Shown one piece after another: positions 22,679 through 32,027 of a stretch of 64,000 nt of DNA. The DNA comes from Paenibacillus sp. BIHB 4019. GTDB lineage: Bacteria > Bacillota > Bacilli > Paenibacillales > Paenibacillaceae. Under the pieces are notes generated by a model. It was not told the origin of the DNA. It did not search any database and saw only the letters and a program-made list of their open reading frames with translations. Position numbers and translations under genes: made by a program. Numbering within the stretch: position 1 is the stretch's first letter; the number at the start of each line of letters is the position of its first letter. The stretch spans positions 3,414,001 through 3,478,000 of the forward strand of contig NZ_CP016808.1 in the NCBI RefSeq assembly GCF_002741035.1, read 5' to 3'.

Positions 22679-23656
22679 TCAATCTAATTCTTGCTCTAAA
22701 ACAGCTTTCACTAAAAGACGTACTTCATCTGTCGATTTTGTTTCCATTAATTGATTTCTCAGCTCGCCTGCGCCTCTAAAGCCGCGAACGTAGATTTTGA
22801 AAAAGCGAAGCAGCGGTTTAAAGGAGCGCGGCAGAATTTCCTGCGAATACTTATCGTGAAGATCCAACTGCAAAAGAAGCAATTGGAGAAACTCCTTCGG
22901 GCTATGTTCTTTAGGTTCTTTTTCAAACGCAAATGGATTGGTGAAAATGCCGCGGCCAATCATGACGCCATCAACGCCGTATTGCTCCACTAATTTTAAT
23001 CCTGCTGCACGGTCCGGAATATCGCCATTAATCGTTAACAGCGTATTTGGAGCAATTTCATCGCGTAATTTTTTTATTTCAGGGATTAGTTCCCAGTGTG
23101 CAGGAACCTTGCTCATCTCTTTTTTAGTACGCAAGTGAATGGAGAGATTCGCAATATCTTGCTTCAATATATGTCCTAACCAATCGCGCCACTCGTCAAT
23201 GTTATGGTAGCCTAATCTTGTTTTAACGCTAACCGGCAATCCGCCTGCTTTTGCGGCTTGAATAATTTCTGCTGCAACTTCAGGATGCTGGATTAATCCA
23301 GCGCCTTTTCCATTAGAAGCGACGTTTTGCACGGGGCATCCCATGTTTAAATCAATACCACGAAACCCAAGCTTTTTCATATCCATGCTCATCTGTTCAA
23401 AAAATTCTGGTTTATTGCCCCAAATATGAGCGACAATCGGCTGCTCATCTTCTGTGAACGTTAACCGGCCACGTACACTGTCTTTTCCTAAAGGGTGACA
23501 ATAGCTTTCTGTATTTGTGAATTCCGTGAAAAATACGTCAGGCTTTGCAGCTTCACTAACGACGTGACGAAATACAACATCTGTGACATCTTCCATTGGC
23601 GCTAATATAAAAAATGGCTTTGGTAAGTCAAGCCAAAAGTTTTGTTCGTTACTCAT
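22679..23656 (-). CDS. dus: tRNA-dihydrouridine synthase
   Basis: Flavin enzyme that reduces uridines in the D-loop of tRNA with NADPH, 325 residues. The TIM-barrel start [15 protein letters not shown] binds FMN. The catalytic Cys107 is in [20 protein letters not shown], and VKTRLGY, INGDI and GRGIFTNPF complete the FMN/phosphate sites. AGAGGAG lies 6-7 bases before the ATG on the minus strand. Which D-loop positions it modifies cannot be told from sequence. It stands alone, opposite in direction to both neighbours. Confidence 0.95.
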   Translation of the reverse strand: MSNEQNFWLDLPKPFFILAPMEDVTDVVFRHVVSEAAKPDVFFTEFTNTESYCHPLGKDSVRGRLTFTEDEQPIVAHIWGNKPEFFEQMSMDMKKLGFRGIDLNMGCPVQNVASNGKGAGLIQHPEVAAEIIQAAKAGGLPVSVKTRLGYHNIDEWRDWLGHILKQDIANLSIHLRTKKEMSKVPAHWELIPEIKKLRDEIAPNTLLTINGDIPDRAAGLKLVEQYGVDGVMIGRGIFTNPFAFEKEPKEHSPKEFLQLLLLQLDLHDKYSQEILPRSFKPLLRFFKIYVRGFRGAGELRNQLMETKSTDEVRLLVKAVLEQELD

Positions 23657-23832
23657 AGTATCTCCTCTTGTTGCAATATATAAAAACGATATAAGTTATA
23701 GCCAAGTCCTTTACCCATCATTCATAATATCATTTTTTTTCGTTTGATGCACTGAATCGATTGCATCGCCTCCCATAAACAGCCGCTATTATTGTCAGTC
23801 ACGTCTGCACCGTGTTGTGAGCCAGTCATTCA

Positions 23833-23866
23833 GCCTGCTTCCTCAAACAGGGAGGTAGGCTTTTTT
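23833..23866 (+). terminator. Orphan rho-independent terminator
   Basis: GCCTGCTTCCTC pairs with GGGAGGTAGGC over a five-base loop, followed by TTTTTT. No plus-strand gene precedes it: the 424-base gap 23657-24080 has no reading frame with a ribosome-binding site. It may end a small RNA or be a leftover of a lost gene. Confidence 0.8.
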
Positions 23867-24080
23867 ATTTAATTGGTCTGAATGCAATGATAAAAATTTA
23901 AGTATTTGTAAAAGCTGTTTTCTCTTGCGATCTTGCATTGATTAATCGACAAACAATAGGTATGATAAATGAGGCAACAAAAAAGCAATTAAAACAACAT
24001 GAAAGCTACGGTGTTTTAATTGAAAAAAAGTGAAAAGCATGCAAGGTATCGTACAATTTGAATGTGGATGAGGGATAGGC

Positions 24081-25472
24081 TTGGGGAAGCGTACGATCGG
24101 AAAGTCTGAATTTACCCGCGAGATGAAAGGATTAGTCGTTCCATCTGTGCTGCAAATGCTAGTTGCTAATTCGTTCTCATTAGTTAATATGCTGATGGTG
24201 ACCAGCTTGGGAGATGGAGCAGTCGCGATTACGGCCGCAGCAGGCAGAATCAGCTTCATTTTATCAATGATTCTTACCGCCGTTTATGGAATGACTGCTT
24301 ATATGACCCAGTACTATGGAAAACAGCAGTATACGCTTTTGCGAGCGACATTCGGCTTTATGCTGCTGACGGGTATCGGCATCAGTCTTCTGGCATTTGC
24401 TGCTGTGTCGATTTGGAAGGAGTCGATCCTCTTTCTATTTATTAAAGACGCTGAACTCATGCCGCTTGGCATTCAATACGTGACGATTATGGCGTTTGTT
24501 TTTCTAATCAGTGCAATTAGAGATGCTTATGCCCAGGCGCTTGGATCTATAGGGAAGGTTAAGATCACTTTGTATGTCGGTCTATGTGCGATGGCCGTCA
24601 ATATTACGCTGGACTATGGGCTAATCTATGGCAGGCTCGGCTTGCCTAAGCTTGGTGTTGCCGGAGCTGCATGGGGAACGTTAATCGCTTCAGGTGCAAG
24701 TCTGCTGGTTTTGCTCGTTTTCATTTATAGTAAATCCTATTATGTAAACATTCGCGTCCGCGAGCTATTTAGCTTGCCTCTGCTGCTGCGCAAACAGGTA
24801 TTGAAAACGATCACGCCGCTTGTGTTCCACGAAGGCATGTGGTCGATTGGCAATATGCTGTATGCCGTAGCTTTTGGAGCAATGGGCATCGCGGCATTGA
24901 CTACATTTCAGCTGGGGAATACGCTGCAGGGCTATTTTATGATGGGAATTCACGGGTTTGCTTATGCAGCAAAGGTTATGATTGGACAAAAGCTGGGACA
25001 GGATGAGCCGGAGCAGGCGATGGATTATGCGCGCAGATTTACTCGCATTTCGGTCATTGCTGGTATAATCATAAGTGTTGTCATTATTATGGTTTCGCCG
25101 TTTGCAGCCTTGATTTTTCCTCACCTAAGCGCGGAGGTTCATGCATCATTAGGGAATGTGCTTCTGCTGCAAGCACTGGCAATGACTGCTTTTTTCTTGA
25201 ATAATGTGTGGATTGTCGGTATGTTTAGAGCAGGCGGAGATAATTTGTTTACGATGAACATGATTTTAATTACAACATGGGCCATTGCCTTGCCGGCAGT
25301 ATTTGTTGGCGTGTATCTGCTCCATCTGCCGCTTGAATGGGTCTATGCTTTATTTTTATGTGAAGAGATTAGCAAAGCTTTGATCGGGTATAAACGTTAT
25401 CGTTCCCAGAAATGGATGCGGAATTTAGCTGGGCCTAGCCCGGAAGCGCCAGCAGCGGCGGCATCTTTGTAG
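24081..25472 (+). CDS. MATE family efflux transporter
   Basis: Cation-coupled multidrug/toxin exporter of the inner membrane, 463 residues, about 12 hydrophobic segments in two related halves. LVVPSVLQMLVANSFSLVNM and the second-half start LVFHEGMWSIGNMLYAVAFG are typical. Start TTG 24081 follows GAGGGATAGG; the alternative ATG 24123 lacks a good ribosome-binding site and would shorten the N-terminal cytoplasmic end. Ala/Pro-rich tail at the C-terminus. It precedes the DeoR gene by about 50 bases, so it may belong to the phosphonate locus, but a role there is unproven. Confidence 0.92.
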   Translation: MGKRTIGKSEFTREMKGLVVPSVLQMLVANSFSLVNMLMVTSLGDGAVAITAAAGRISFILSMILTAVYGMTAYMTQYYGKQQYTLLRATFGFMLLTGIGISLLAFAAVSIWKESILFLFIKDAELMPLGIQYVTIMAFVFLISAIRDAYAQALGSIGKVKITLYVGLCAMAVNITLDYGLIYGRLGLPKLGVAGAAWGTLIASGASLLVLLVFIYSKSYYVNIRVRELFSLPLLLRKQVLKTITPLVFHEGMWSIGNMLYAVAFGAMGIAALTTFQLGNTLQGYFMMGIHGFAYAAKVMIGQKLGQDEPEQAMDYARRFTRISVIAGIIISVVIIMVSPFAALIFPHLSAEVHASLGNVLLLQALAMTAFFLNNVWIVGMFRAGGDNLFTMNMILITTWAIALPAVFVGVYLLHLPLEWVYALFLCEEISKALIGYKRYRSQKWMRNLAGPSPEAPAAAASL

Positions 25473-25520
25473 GGTTCTGGGTGCGTGAGCATAGTAATGA
25501 AATAGAATGGAGGGTTTGTG

Positions 25521-26306
25521 ATGTCTCTAGCAGGCGAAGAAAGAAAGCTAAGCATTATGAACTTGCTGAATGAGCATGGGAAGGTCATTGCGGGCGACCT
25601 GGCGCGCATGTTTGAGGTTACAACAGAAACGATTCGCAGAGATCTCGATGAGCTGGAGAAGGAAAATAAGCTTAAGAAGGTGTATGGTGGCGCAATCAAG
25701 CTCAAGGTAGAGATAGAGCCGACATTGTTTGAAAGAGCCTTCACTAATCAAGAGGCGAAGGAGAAAATTGGCTATCTTGCTTTTACTCTAATCGACGACC
25801 ATGACATTATTTTTATTGATGAAGGCACAACACCGCTGCAGATTATCCCTTTTTTATCGCAAAAGAAGGAGGTTACTGTATTAACGAGCTCAATATCCGC
25901 CATGATGGCCTTGATTGAGCTTAAGAAACGAGAGCAATTTGATGGTCGCATTATTATGCTTGGCGGCGAGGTGAATGTAAAGCATTCCCGTGTCACGGGC
26001 GCTATTGCGGAAGCGAATATGTCGGATATTTTTGTGAATAAAGCATTTGTAACCGTAGATGCCTTATCGATCGAGCACGGATTTACGAGCTATGACTATG
26101 AGAAGGCAACGTTGACCCGCAAATGGATTCAGCAGTCGGAAACGTCGATCATTTTGGCAGATTCATCGAAATGGAACAAGCGGTCCATGGTGAAAATATG
26201 CGATTTTGAAAATGTCGATATCGTGATTTCGGAACTGGAGCCTCCGGCGGAATGGAAGACACAGTTGGAAGAGAAGAATACGAGATGGATGATGCCAACG
26301 GAATAG
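25521..26306 (+). CDS. DeoR family transcriptional regulator
   Basis: 261 residues. The N-terminal helix-turn-helix has the DeoR signature (ERKLSIMNLLNEHGKV, then LARMFEVTTETIRRDLDELE at about 25-48). The C-terminal sensor domain, related to ribose-phosphate isomerase, shows DEGTTPLQIIPFL, IIMLGGEV and ADSSKW. These regulators usually bind a phosphorylated metabolite. ATG 21 bases into the GGAGGG region (25521) is chosen over GTG 25518 by spacing. It directly precedes the phosphonate operon and is its likely repressor. Confidence 0.93.
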   Translation: MSLAGEERKLSIMNLLNEHGKVIAGDLARMFEVTTETIRRDLDELEKENKLKKVYGGAIKLKVEIEPTLFERAFTNQEAKEKIGYLAFTLIDDHDIIFIDEGTTPLQIIPFLSQKKEVTVLTSSISAMMALIELKKREQFDGRIIMLGGEVNVKHSRVTGAIAEANMSDIFVNKAFVTVDALSIEHGFTSYDYEKATLTRKWIQQSETSIILADSSKWNKRSMVKICDFENVDIVISELEPPAEWKTQLEEKNTRWMMPTE

Positions 26307-26323
26307 CAAAGCAGAAGAAAAGC

Positions 26324-26356
26324 ATGAGTAAATTATGAGTAAATTATGAGTAAATT
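26324..26356 (+). repeat. Three perfect tandem copies of ATGAGTAAATT
   Basis: 11-base unit repeated three times right after the deoR-type gene and before its terminator. Confidence 0.95.
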
Positions 26357-26457
26357 ATAAGGTTTGCATCAATCAATTGAATGAAACGATCAAATGAAAC
26401 GTTCGAATGAAATGAGCGAATCAGAAGGTCCCATGAGAGGGTCCAAACCGTCGTAAA

Positions 26458-26496
26458 AGCCAGCAGAGAAGCACAACTTCTCTGCTGGCTTTTTTT
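26458..26496 (+). terminator. Strong terminator after the DeoR-family gene
   Basis: AGCCAGCAGAGAAG and CTTCTCTGCTGGCT form a perfect 14-bp stem with a 5-base loop, followed by TTTTTT. Confidence 0.95.
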
Positions 26497-26554
26497 AATG
26501 TTGTTTGTTGTTGTGTCAAAATTGTAATCCCTATGTTAAATCTTTTGAATCGCA

Positions 26555-26583
26555 TTGTATTGGTCATTTTTTCGCAGTAGAAT
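26555..26583 (+). promoter_or_regulatory. Promoter of the phosphonate operon
   Basis: TTGTAT (26555-26560), 17 bases, TAGAAT (26578-26583). Start expected near 26590. Confidence 0.6.
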
Positions 26584-26586
26584 GTT

Positions 26587-26634
26587 TAAAACAACATAAA
26601 TAAAAATAAAAGCAATAAAAAGCAATTATTTGCT
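26587..26634 (+). promoter_or_regulatory. A-rich candidate operator, phosphonate operon
   Basis: An AAAACAACA...AATAAAA...AAGCAATTATT stretch starts at the expected transcription start. A related stretch (AAAACAACA...AAAAGAATAAAA...CAATTTATT) lies at 31899-31941 ahead of the transporter genes. A DeoR-type repressor could bind both; this is inference. Confidence 0.35.
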
Positions 26635-26671
26635 AAGCGAATGGATAACTAGGAAAACAGGAGTGATGACG

Positions 26672-27646
26672 ATGAAGGACGCCGTGTATTTAGACAAAAG
26701 CAAAAGAAAGTACAAGGGGAATTTGCATACGCATACGACATGGTCAGATGGATCGCAGGAAGCGGAGGATGTTGTGGCTGCTTTCAAGGCTAAAGGCTAT
26801 GACTTCATTAGCATAACCGATCATGATATTTACGCTCGAACGGCTGATTATGACACTGAATCCTTCGTCGTGCTGCCAGGCATGGAAAGAGGCGGCTTGA
26901 ATTTAGTGCCGGACGAAGACCCAGGCTACCACTTTGGCGTGCTGGATGATCCGACGATGCGACCGGAGAAAGAGAGATTTCAGCATTTGCAAGCATTCGA
27001 GGTTCCCATTCCTTGGGAGGGGCCGCAATCCCCGCAGAAGCTGATTGATGAAATGAAGGCACATGGCAATCTCGTTATTTTCAATCACCCCGAATGGCAT
27101 TTGACACGCTTCGAGGATATGGTGCAGTACGATGGATTTTTTGCAGTCGAAATTTATAATCATGCAACAGAATGGACACCAAGCTCTTCTTATGGGGCGG
27201 CCTACTGGGATCATGCGCTTCAAAATGGCAAGCGTGTGTTTGGCATCGCTGCTGATGACTCGCATGAGCATGACCAGGGCAGCAAAATATCTGAGTATGG
27301 TGGAGGCTGGGTATGTGTCGAGGCGGAGGAGCCTACGCAGCAAGGGATTATTACAGCCCTGAAGAACGGACAGTTTTATTCCAGCTCGGGTCCCGAAATT
27401 GTGGATTATCGTGTGGAAAATGGGGTTGTCCATGTGGAGTGCTCGCCCTGCCAGTATATTATGTTTAAAGCATTTCCGCTGCGCGGACCCTTTCTCGTGG
27501 AACGCGAGACGGGCGAGCTGATGTCCTCTGGAAGCATGAAGATTAAGCAGGGCATGCAATATATCCGGGTTGAGTGTGTGGACGAGAAGGGCAGAATAGC
27601 GTGGTCTAATCCAATCTTTGTGGCAGATTTGGCGGAGGGGAAATAG
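26672..27646 (+). CDS. PHP-domain metallohydrolase (CehA/McbA-like), copy 1
   Basis: 324 residues of the polymerase-and-histidinol-phosphatase metal-dependent hydrolase fold. Metal-binding motifs visible: GNLHTHTTWSDGS (residues about 14-26), SITDHDIY, IFNHPEWH and AADDSHEHD. I start at ATG 26672: it is 8 bases from AGGAG, and MKDAVYLDKSKRKYKGNLH aligns residue for residue with the start of its paralogue at 27649. Family members hydrolyse phosphate esters and some other bonds; the substrate here is unknown. Between DeoR and phnWX it may release 2-aminoethylphosphonate or a similar phosphonate from an ester or conjugate. No signal peptide, so cytoplasmic. Confidence 0.88.
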   Translation: MKDAVYLDKSKRKYKGNLHTHTTWSDGSQEAEDVVAAFKAKGYDFISITDHDIYARTADYDTESFVVLPGMERGGLNLVPDEDPGYHFGVLDDPTMRPEKERFQHLQAFEVPIPWEGPQSPQKLIDEMKAHGNLVIFNHPEWHLTRFEDMVQYDGFFAVEIYNHATEWTPSSSYGAAYWDHALQNGKRVFGIAADDSHEHDQGSKISEYGGGWVCVEAEEPTQQGIITALKNGQFYSSSGPEIVDYRVENGVVHVECSPCQYIMFKAFPLRGPFLVERETGELMSSGSMKIKQGMQYIRVECVDEKGRIAWSNPIFVADLAEGK

Positions 27647-27648
27647 CG

Positions 27649-28611
27649 ATGAGGGATGCTGTTATTTTAGATGCTGAGCGTCAAAAGTATAAAGGCAACA
27701 TTCATGCGCACTCCGTTCGCAGTGACGGGGAATATACGATAGAGCAAATGAGAGAGGCTTATCGTTCAAAAGGCTATCATTTTATGTGCTTAAGCGACCA
27801 TGAAATATATTTTCACAGCGATGCGTATGACACCGGGGATTTTATTATGCTGGACGGCTATGAAATGGCATGCGAGATGGATCGTGAAACGACTGGCCAG
27901 CAGTATCATCTGCATGGGCTACTGGATCGCTCGCTGCAGGCGGAGAAGCCCTTGCAGCATGATGAGGTGCATGCGAAGCCCGATTACGAGAACCTGGATA
28001 CGATTCAGCAATTGATTGACGACATGAGGAGCAAAGGCAATTTCGTCATTATGAACCACCCAGAATGGTCGAAAAATCGGGAAGAGGATTTGCTTCAGCT
28101 GGAGGGTTATGCAGCGATCGAAATCTATAATCACCAATCGGAAATTCAAGAGGCGGTAGGCTACGGCATATCCTACTGGGACTATGTCCTAAAACGAGGC
28201 AAGCAGGTCAATGCCATTGCGGCAGACGATGCCCACGGCGGTCCGACGAATATGGCCGTTTCCGAATTTTATGGGGGCTGGATTGCCGTAGAGACCGAGC
28301 GATTAGAGCAGCAGGCGATTATTGAGGCGATGAAAGCAGGGCGTTATTACAGCTCCAATGGTCCGTCCATTTATGATCTTCGCATGGAGAACGACAGGCT
28401 TACGGTCAAATGCTCCCCCGTGCAAAGTATTCGCTTTATTACCTTTCCCCACAATGGCTTGGCTGAAATGGACCCAACTGGCGAATCCATCACCGAAGCG
28501 GAATATTTCATTCAAAATGATGAGCAATATGTGCGAGTGGAATGTGTAGATGCAGCGGGCAAAGTTGCGTGGAGCAATCCGATCTATCCCAAATCCGAGT
28601 GGCAAGTATAG
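27649..28611 (+). CDS. PHP-domain metallohydrolase (CehA/McbA-like), copy 2
   Basis: 320 residues, two bases after its paralogue, clearly a tandem duplicate. It keeps the PHP motifs GNIHAHSVRSDGE, LSDHEIY, MNHPEWS and AADDAHGG. One difference: HTH in copy 1 is HAH here. AGGGGAAATAGCG precedes the ATG. The two copies have diverged strongly in the 70-110 loop region, suggesting different substrates or a heteromer. Translationally close to phnW (8-base gap). Same contextual role as copy 1. Confidence 0.88.
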   Translation: MRDAVILDAERQKYKGNIHAHSVRSDGEYTIEQMREAYRSKGYHFMCLSDHEIYFHSDAYDTGDFIMLDGYEMACEMDRETTGQQYHLHGLLDRSLQAEKPLQHDEVHAKPDYENLDTIQQLIDDMRSKGNFVIMNHPEWSKNREEDLLQLEGYAAIEIYNHQSEIQEAVGYGISYWDYVLKRGKQVNAIAADDAHGGPTNMAVSEFYGGWIAVETERLEQQAIIEAMKAGRYYSSNGPSIYDLRMENDRLTVKCSPVQSIRFITFPHNGLAEMDPTGESITEAEYFIQNDEQYVRVECVDAAGKVAWSNPIYPKSEWQV

Positions 28612-28619
28612 GAGGAGCT

Positions 28620-29729
28620 ATGAGCAATCCATATGTATTATTGACGCCGGGTCCCTTATCCACAACATTAACGGTCAAAGAGGCGATGTTAAAGGATTGG
28701 TGCACGTGGGATCATGACTATAAAGCCATTGTCCAGCAGATTCGCCAGCAGCTGCTAGAGATTGGCCGCGCATCTCAGGAGCACTATACGGCTCTGTTCA
28801 TGCAGGGCAGCGGCACCTTTGGAGTTGAAGCGGCGCTTGGCTCTGTCATCCCGAATGATGGCAAGCTGCTAATTTTGCAAAATGGCGCCTACGGGAAGCG
28901 CATGGAGGATATAGCAAAGGTGCTGCATATTCCGCATGCATCCCTTGAGTTTGAGGCTAATGAGCAGATAGATCCTCAAGCCGTTGAGAGGAAGCTAATT
29001 GAGGATACAGCGATTACGCATGTCGCTATGGTCCATTGCGAGACGACGACCGGCATTTTGAATCCGCTGGAGGCGGTAATGGAGGTCATTAAGCGAAATC
29101 ATCGAATCGCAATCATCGATGCCATGAGCAGCTTTGGCGGCATTCCGATTGGGGTAGAGGAGCTGAAAATCGACTTTATCATTAGCAGCGCAAATAAATG
29201 TATTCAAGGTGTTCCAGGCTTCAGCTTTATGCTTTGCAAAAGGGAGGAGCTTATGAAATGCAAAGGGAGAGCGCGCTCGTTATCGCTCGATTTATATGAC
29301 CAGTGGGAGACGATGGAGAACGACTCCGGCAAATGGCGCTTTACTTCGCCAACGCATGTCGTACACGCATTTGCACAGGCACTAGAGGAGCTGGCTGAAG
29401 AAGGCGGTGTGGAAGCACGCCATGCAAGGTATTGTACCAACCAGCAAATCGTTGTAGAAGGGCTGGCGCTAGCTGGCTTTACGGCATACTTGCCGAGAGA
29501 GCTGCAATCTCCCATTATTACAACCTTCTTGTACCCGACGCATATCCCTTTTGAATTTGAACATTTTTATAGCTTTTTGAAGCTGGCTGGCCTTGTTATC
29601 TACCCTGGAAAACTGACAGACGCCCAAGTATTTCGAATCGGAAATATCGGGGACGTGCATGCCAAGGATATGGAGCATTTAAGTGAGCAAATATTACGTT
29701 ATGTTGGAGAGGTCAATTATGAAAATTGA
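28620..29729 (+). CDS. phnW: 2-aminoethylphosphonate:pyruvate transaminase
   Basis: PLP enzyme of class V converting 2-aminoethylphosphonate plus pyruvate to phosphonoacetaldehyde plus alanine; 369 residues. The N-terminus YVLLTPGPLSTTLTVKEAML, the block MQGSGTFGVEAALGS and the PLP lysine Lys193 in SSANKCIQGVPGF match PhnW. ATG 28620 is placed right behind GGAGGAGCT. An in-frame extension to 28542 would run inside the preceding gene. The stop overlaps phnX by 11 bases, so the two are coupled. Confidence 0.95.
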   Translation: MSNPYVLLTPGPLSTTLTVKEAMLKDWCTWDHDYKAIVQQIRQQLLEIGRASQEHYTALFMQGSGTFGVEAALGSVIPNDGKLLILQNGAYGKRMEDIAKVLHIPHASLEFEANEQIDPQAVERKLIEDTAITHVAMVHCETTTGILNPLEAVMEVIKRNHRIAIIDAMSSFGGIPIGVEELKIDFIISSANKCIQGVPGFSFMLCKREELMKCKGRARSLSLDLYDQWETMENDSGKWRFTSPTHVVHAFAQALEELAEEGGVEARHARYCTNQQIVVEGLALAGFTAYLPRELQSPIITTFLYPTHIPFEFEHFYSFLKLAGLVIYPGKLTDAQVFRIGNIGDVHAKDMEHLSEQILRYVGEVNYEN

Positions 29730-30540
29730 AGGCGTTATTTTAGATTGGGCCGGGACGACCATTGATTATGGCTGTTTTGCGCCCGTGCAGGTGTTTATGG
29801 ATGTTTTTGAGGAGCTAGGCGTTCCAGTTACGATGGAAGAGGTTCGTGTTCCTATGGGGCAGCTCAAGCGGGATCATATTCAATCGCTGCTGCAAATGCC
29901 AAGAATAGAAGCTGCTTTTCAAGCGAAATTTGGACGCAGCTATACGGAGGCGGATATTGATGAGCTGCATGACCAGTTTGAGCCTAGATTGCTGGCTATC
30001 CTTTCGCAATACGGAAAACCAAACCCCTATGTTATAGAGACGATACGGCAGCTGAGACAGCAAGGCTTGAAAATCGGAGCGACTACAGGCTATACGTCTA
30101 CCATGCTGTCCATTGTGGCGAAAGCAGCTAAGGAATACGGTTACGAACCTGATCATTGGGTAACACCCGATCTTGTGATGGACAAGGGCAGACCGTATCC
30201 CTATATGATTTATGAAAATATGAAGCAGCTTGGCCTTTGCCATCATGCGCAAGTCGTAAAGGTTGGCGATACGATTTCGGACATCCAAGAAGCGAATAGT
30301 GCTGGCGTATGGGCGATTGGCATTGTGAAGGGCAGCTCCATGCTGGGCTTTACGGAGGCAGAGGCGCAGCAGCTGACGCCAGAGGAAGAACGCTATATTA
30401 TCGCTGCTGTGAGCAAGAGCTATATGGAAGCAGGAGCCCATGCCGTTATTGAGGACATGTCCGAGCTGCCAGCAATGATTGAGCAAATCAATGAACGTTT
30501 GATGAAGGAGGAGCTGCCTTATGCCAAACCGCATCAATAG
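29719..30540 (+). CDS. phnX: Phosphonoacetaldehyde hydrolase (phosphonatase)
   Basis: HAD-superfamily enzyme cleaving the C-P bond of phosphonoacetaldehyde to acetaldehyde and phosphate; 273 residues. Nucleophile Asp9 is in ILDWAGTTIDYG. The Schiff-base lysine is Lys50 in MGQLKRDHI, diagnostic of phosphonatase. GATTGYTSTM and VKVGDTISDIQE complete the HAD core. ATG 29719 is preferred over 29683 because GGAGAGG (29706-29712) is 6 bases upstream and MKIEGVILDW is the natural start. Overlaps phnW by 11 bases and the next gene by 20. Confidence 0.96.
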   Translation: MKIEGVILDWAGTTIDYGCFAPVQVFMDVFEELGVPVTMEEVRVPMGQLKRDHIQSLLQMPRIEAAFQAKFGRSYTEADIDELHDQFEPRLLAILSQYGKPNPYVIETIRQLRQQGLKIGATTGYTSTMLSIVAKAAKEYGYEPDHWVTPDLVMDKGRPYPYMIYENMKQLGLCHHAQVVKVGDTISDIQEANSAGVWAIGIVKGSSMLGFTEAEAQQLTPEEERYIIAAVSKSYMEAGAHAVIEDMSELPAMIEQINERLMKEELPYAKPHQ

Positions 30541-31879
30541 CCGCATAGAAGGAGATATCAATGGAACGGATGCCCGTCAAGCTTGGCAGGATGAGCATCT
30601 AAGCAAAGAAACGCTTGCTGTACTCGAACAGGACAGCAAGCTTTTTCTTCATCAGTCTATGTCAACGCCATGCTTAAATGCCATCGTAAATGCAGAAGGC
30701 ATTTACATTGAGGATCAGGACGGACGCAAGGTGATTGATTTTCATGGAAACAGCGTTCATCAGGTCGGCTACAAAAATGAGTATGTGATGAATGCCATCA
30801 TGAAACAGATGCAGCAGCTGCCGTTTCTGCCGCGCCGATATACGAGCCAGGTTGCTATTCAACTGGCCCAGAAGCTAGTCCAGCTTGCGCCGGGAGATTT
30901 GAACAAGGTGCTGTTTACGCCAGGCGGCACTAGCGCAATTGGAATAGCGCTAAAGCTAGCCCGCAGGGCAACTGGCAAGCACAAAACGATATCGACCTGG
31001 GATTCCTTTCATGGCGCAAGCTTGGATGCGATATCCATTGGCGGCGAAGCTGTATTCAGAAGCGGGATCGGACCGTTAATGTCTGGTACGGAGCATATGA
31101 TGCCCTACAACAGCTATCGTTCGATCTTTGGAGATGGAGAAGCCGCAGCAGCCAAAAATCTCGATTACTTAAGCTATATGCTGGAGCGGGAGGACGACGT
31201 GTGCGCGGTCATTCTAGAGCCGATTCGCAGCACGGATGTACAAATTCCTACCATTGCCTATATGCAGCGGCTGCGTCAAATTTGCGATGATTATGGCGTG
31301 CTGCTCATTCTGGATGAAATACCGACGGCATTAGGCCGTACGGGCAAAATGTTCGTTCACGAGCATTATGAGATTGTCCCGGATATCGTTGTTATTGGCA
31401 AAGGCTTAGGTGGCGGCATTTTTCCGATGGCAGGCATTATTGCGAGAGAGCATCTAGATATTGCTGGCGATATTTCACTCGGTCATTATACGCATGAGAA
31501 AAGCGCTGTAGGCTGTGCGGCAGCTTTGGCTACCATTGAATACATCGAACAGGAAAACCTGCTGGAGCACGCGCAAAAGATGGAGCAGTGGCTGACGCTG
31601 CAGCTTCAGGAGCTGCAGAGGAAGTATACCGTAATCGGCGATGTACGGGTAAAAGGCATGCTGGCGGCAATTGAGCTTGTATCTGATCGCGAGACGAAAG
31701 AAAAGGAAGTTGCAGGTGCCGAAAAGGTTCTCTATGAGTGCTTGTCCCGCGGATTAAGCTTCAAGGTGTCTGGAGGAAATGTCATTACGCTTGTTCCGCC
31801 ATTAATGACAACCCTTCCACAAATGGAAGTAGCAATCACGATTTTGGATCAAGCACTTGAACAAGTGTTCACCAAATAA
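30521..31879 (+). CDS. pbfA: Class III PLP enzyme, probable (R)-1-hydroxy-2-aminoethylphosphonate ammonia-lyase
   Basis: 452 residues of the class III aminotransferase fold. The PLP lysine is Lys294 in VIGKGLGGGIFPMAG; LLILDEIPTALGRTGKM and LFTPGGTSAIGIALKLARRATG are typical. In phnW-phnX operons such proteins are often PbfA, which eliminates ammonia from 1-hydroxy-2-aminoethylphosphonate to give phosphonoacetaldehyde, feeding PhnX. The early segment LHQSMSTPCLNAIVNAEGIY and HGNSVHQVGYKNEYV resemble that group as I know it. AAGGAGGAG precedes the ATG; overlap with phnX is 20 bases. An ordinary transaminase remains possible. Confidence 0.7.
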   Translation: MPNRINSRIEGDINGTDARQAWQDEHLSKETLAVLEQDSKLFLHQSMSTPCLNAIVNAEGIYIEDQDGRKVIDFHGNSVHQVGYKNEYVMNAIMKQMQQLPFLPRRYTSQVAIQLAQKLVQLAPGDLNKVLFTPGGTSAIGIALKLARRATGKHKTISTWDSFHGASLDAISIGGEAVFRSGIGPLMSGTEHMMPYNSYRSIFGDGEAAAAKNLDYLSYMLEREDDVCAVILEPIRSTDVQIPTIAYMQRLRQICDDYGVLLILDEIPTALGRTGKMFVHEHYEIVPDIVVIGKGLGGGIFPMAGIIAREHLDIAGDISLGHYTHEKSAVGCAAALATIEYIEQENLLEHAQKMEQWLTLQLQELQRKYTVIGDVRVKGMLAAIELVSDRETKEKEVAGAEKVLYECLSRGLSFKVSGGNVITLVPPLMTTLPQMEVAITILDQALEQVFTK

Positions 31880-31950
31880 AACAGATCAATCATCTTGAAA
31901 ACAACAACATTGCAATTAAAAGAATAAAAAAACAATTTATTAATGTGTAA

Positions 31951-31980
31951 TTGACACAGGTTTTACAATTCTCCTTTATA
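31951..31980 (+). promoter_or_regulatory. Probable promoter of the transporter operon
   Basis: TTGACA (31951-31956), 18-base spacer, TTTATA (31975-31980). An A-rich block at 31899-31941 resembles the candidate operator at 26587. Confidence 0.55.
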
Positions 31981-32027
31981 GTTTAGTTAAGCCAGTGATA
32001 ACTGGATAACGAGGAGGGTTTAAAAGC

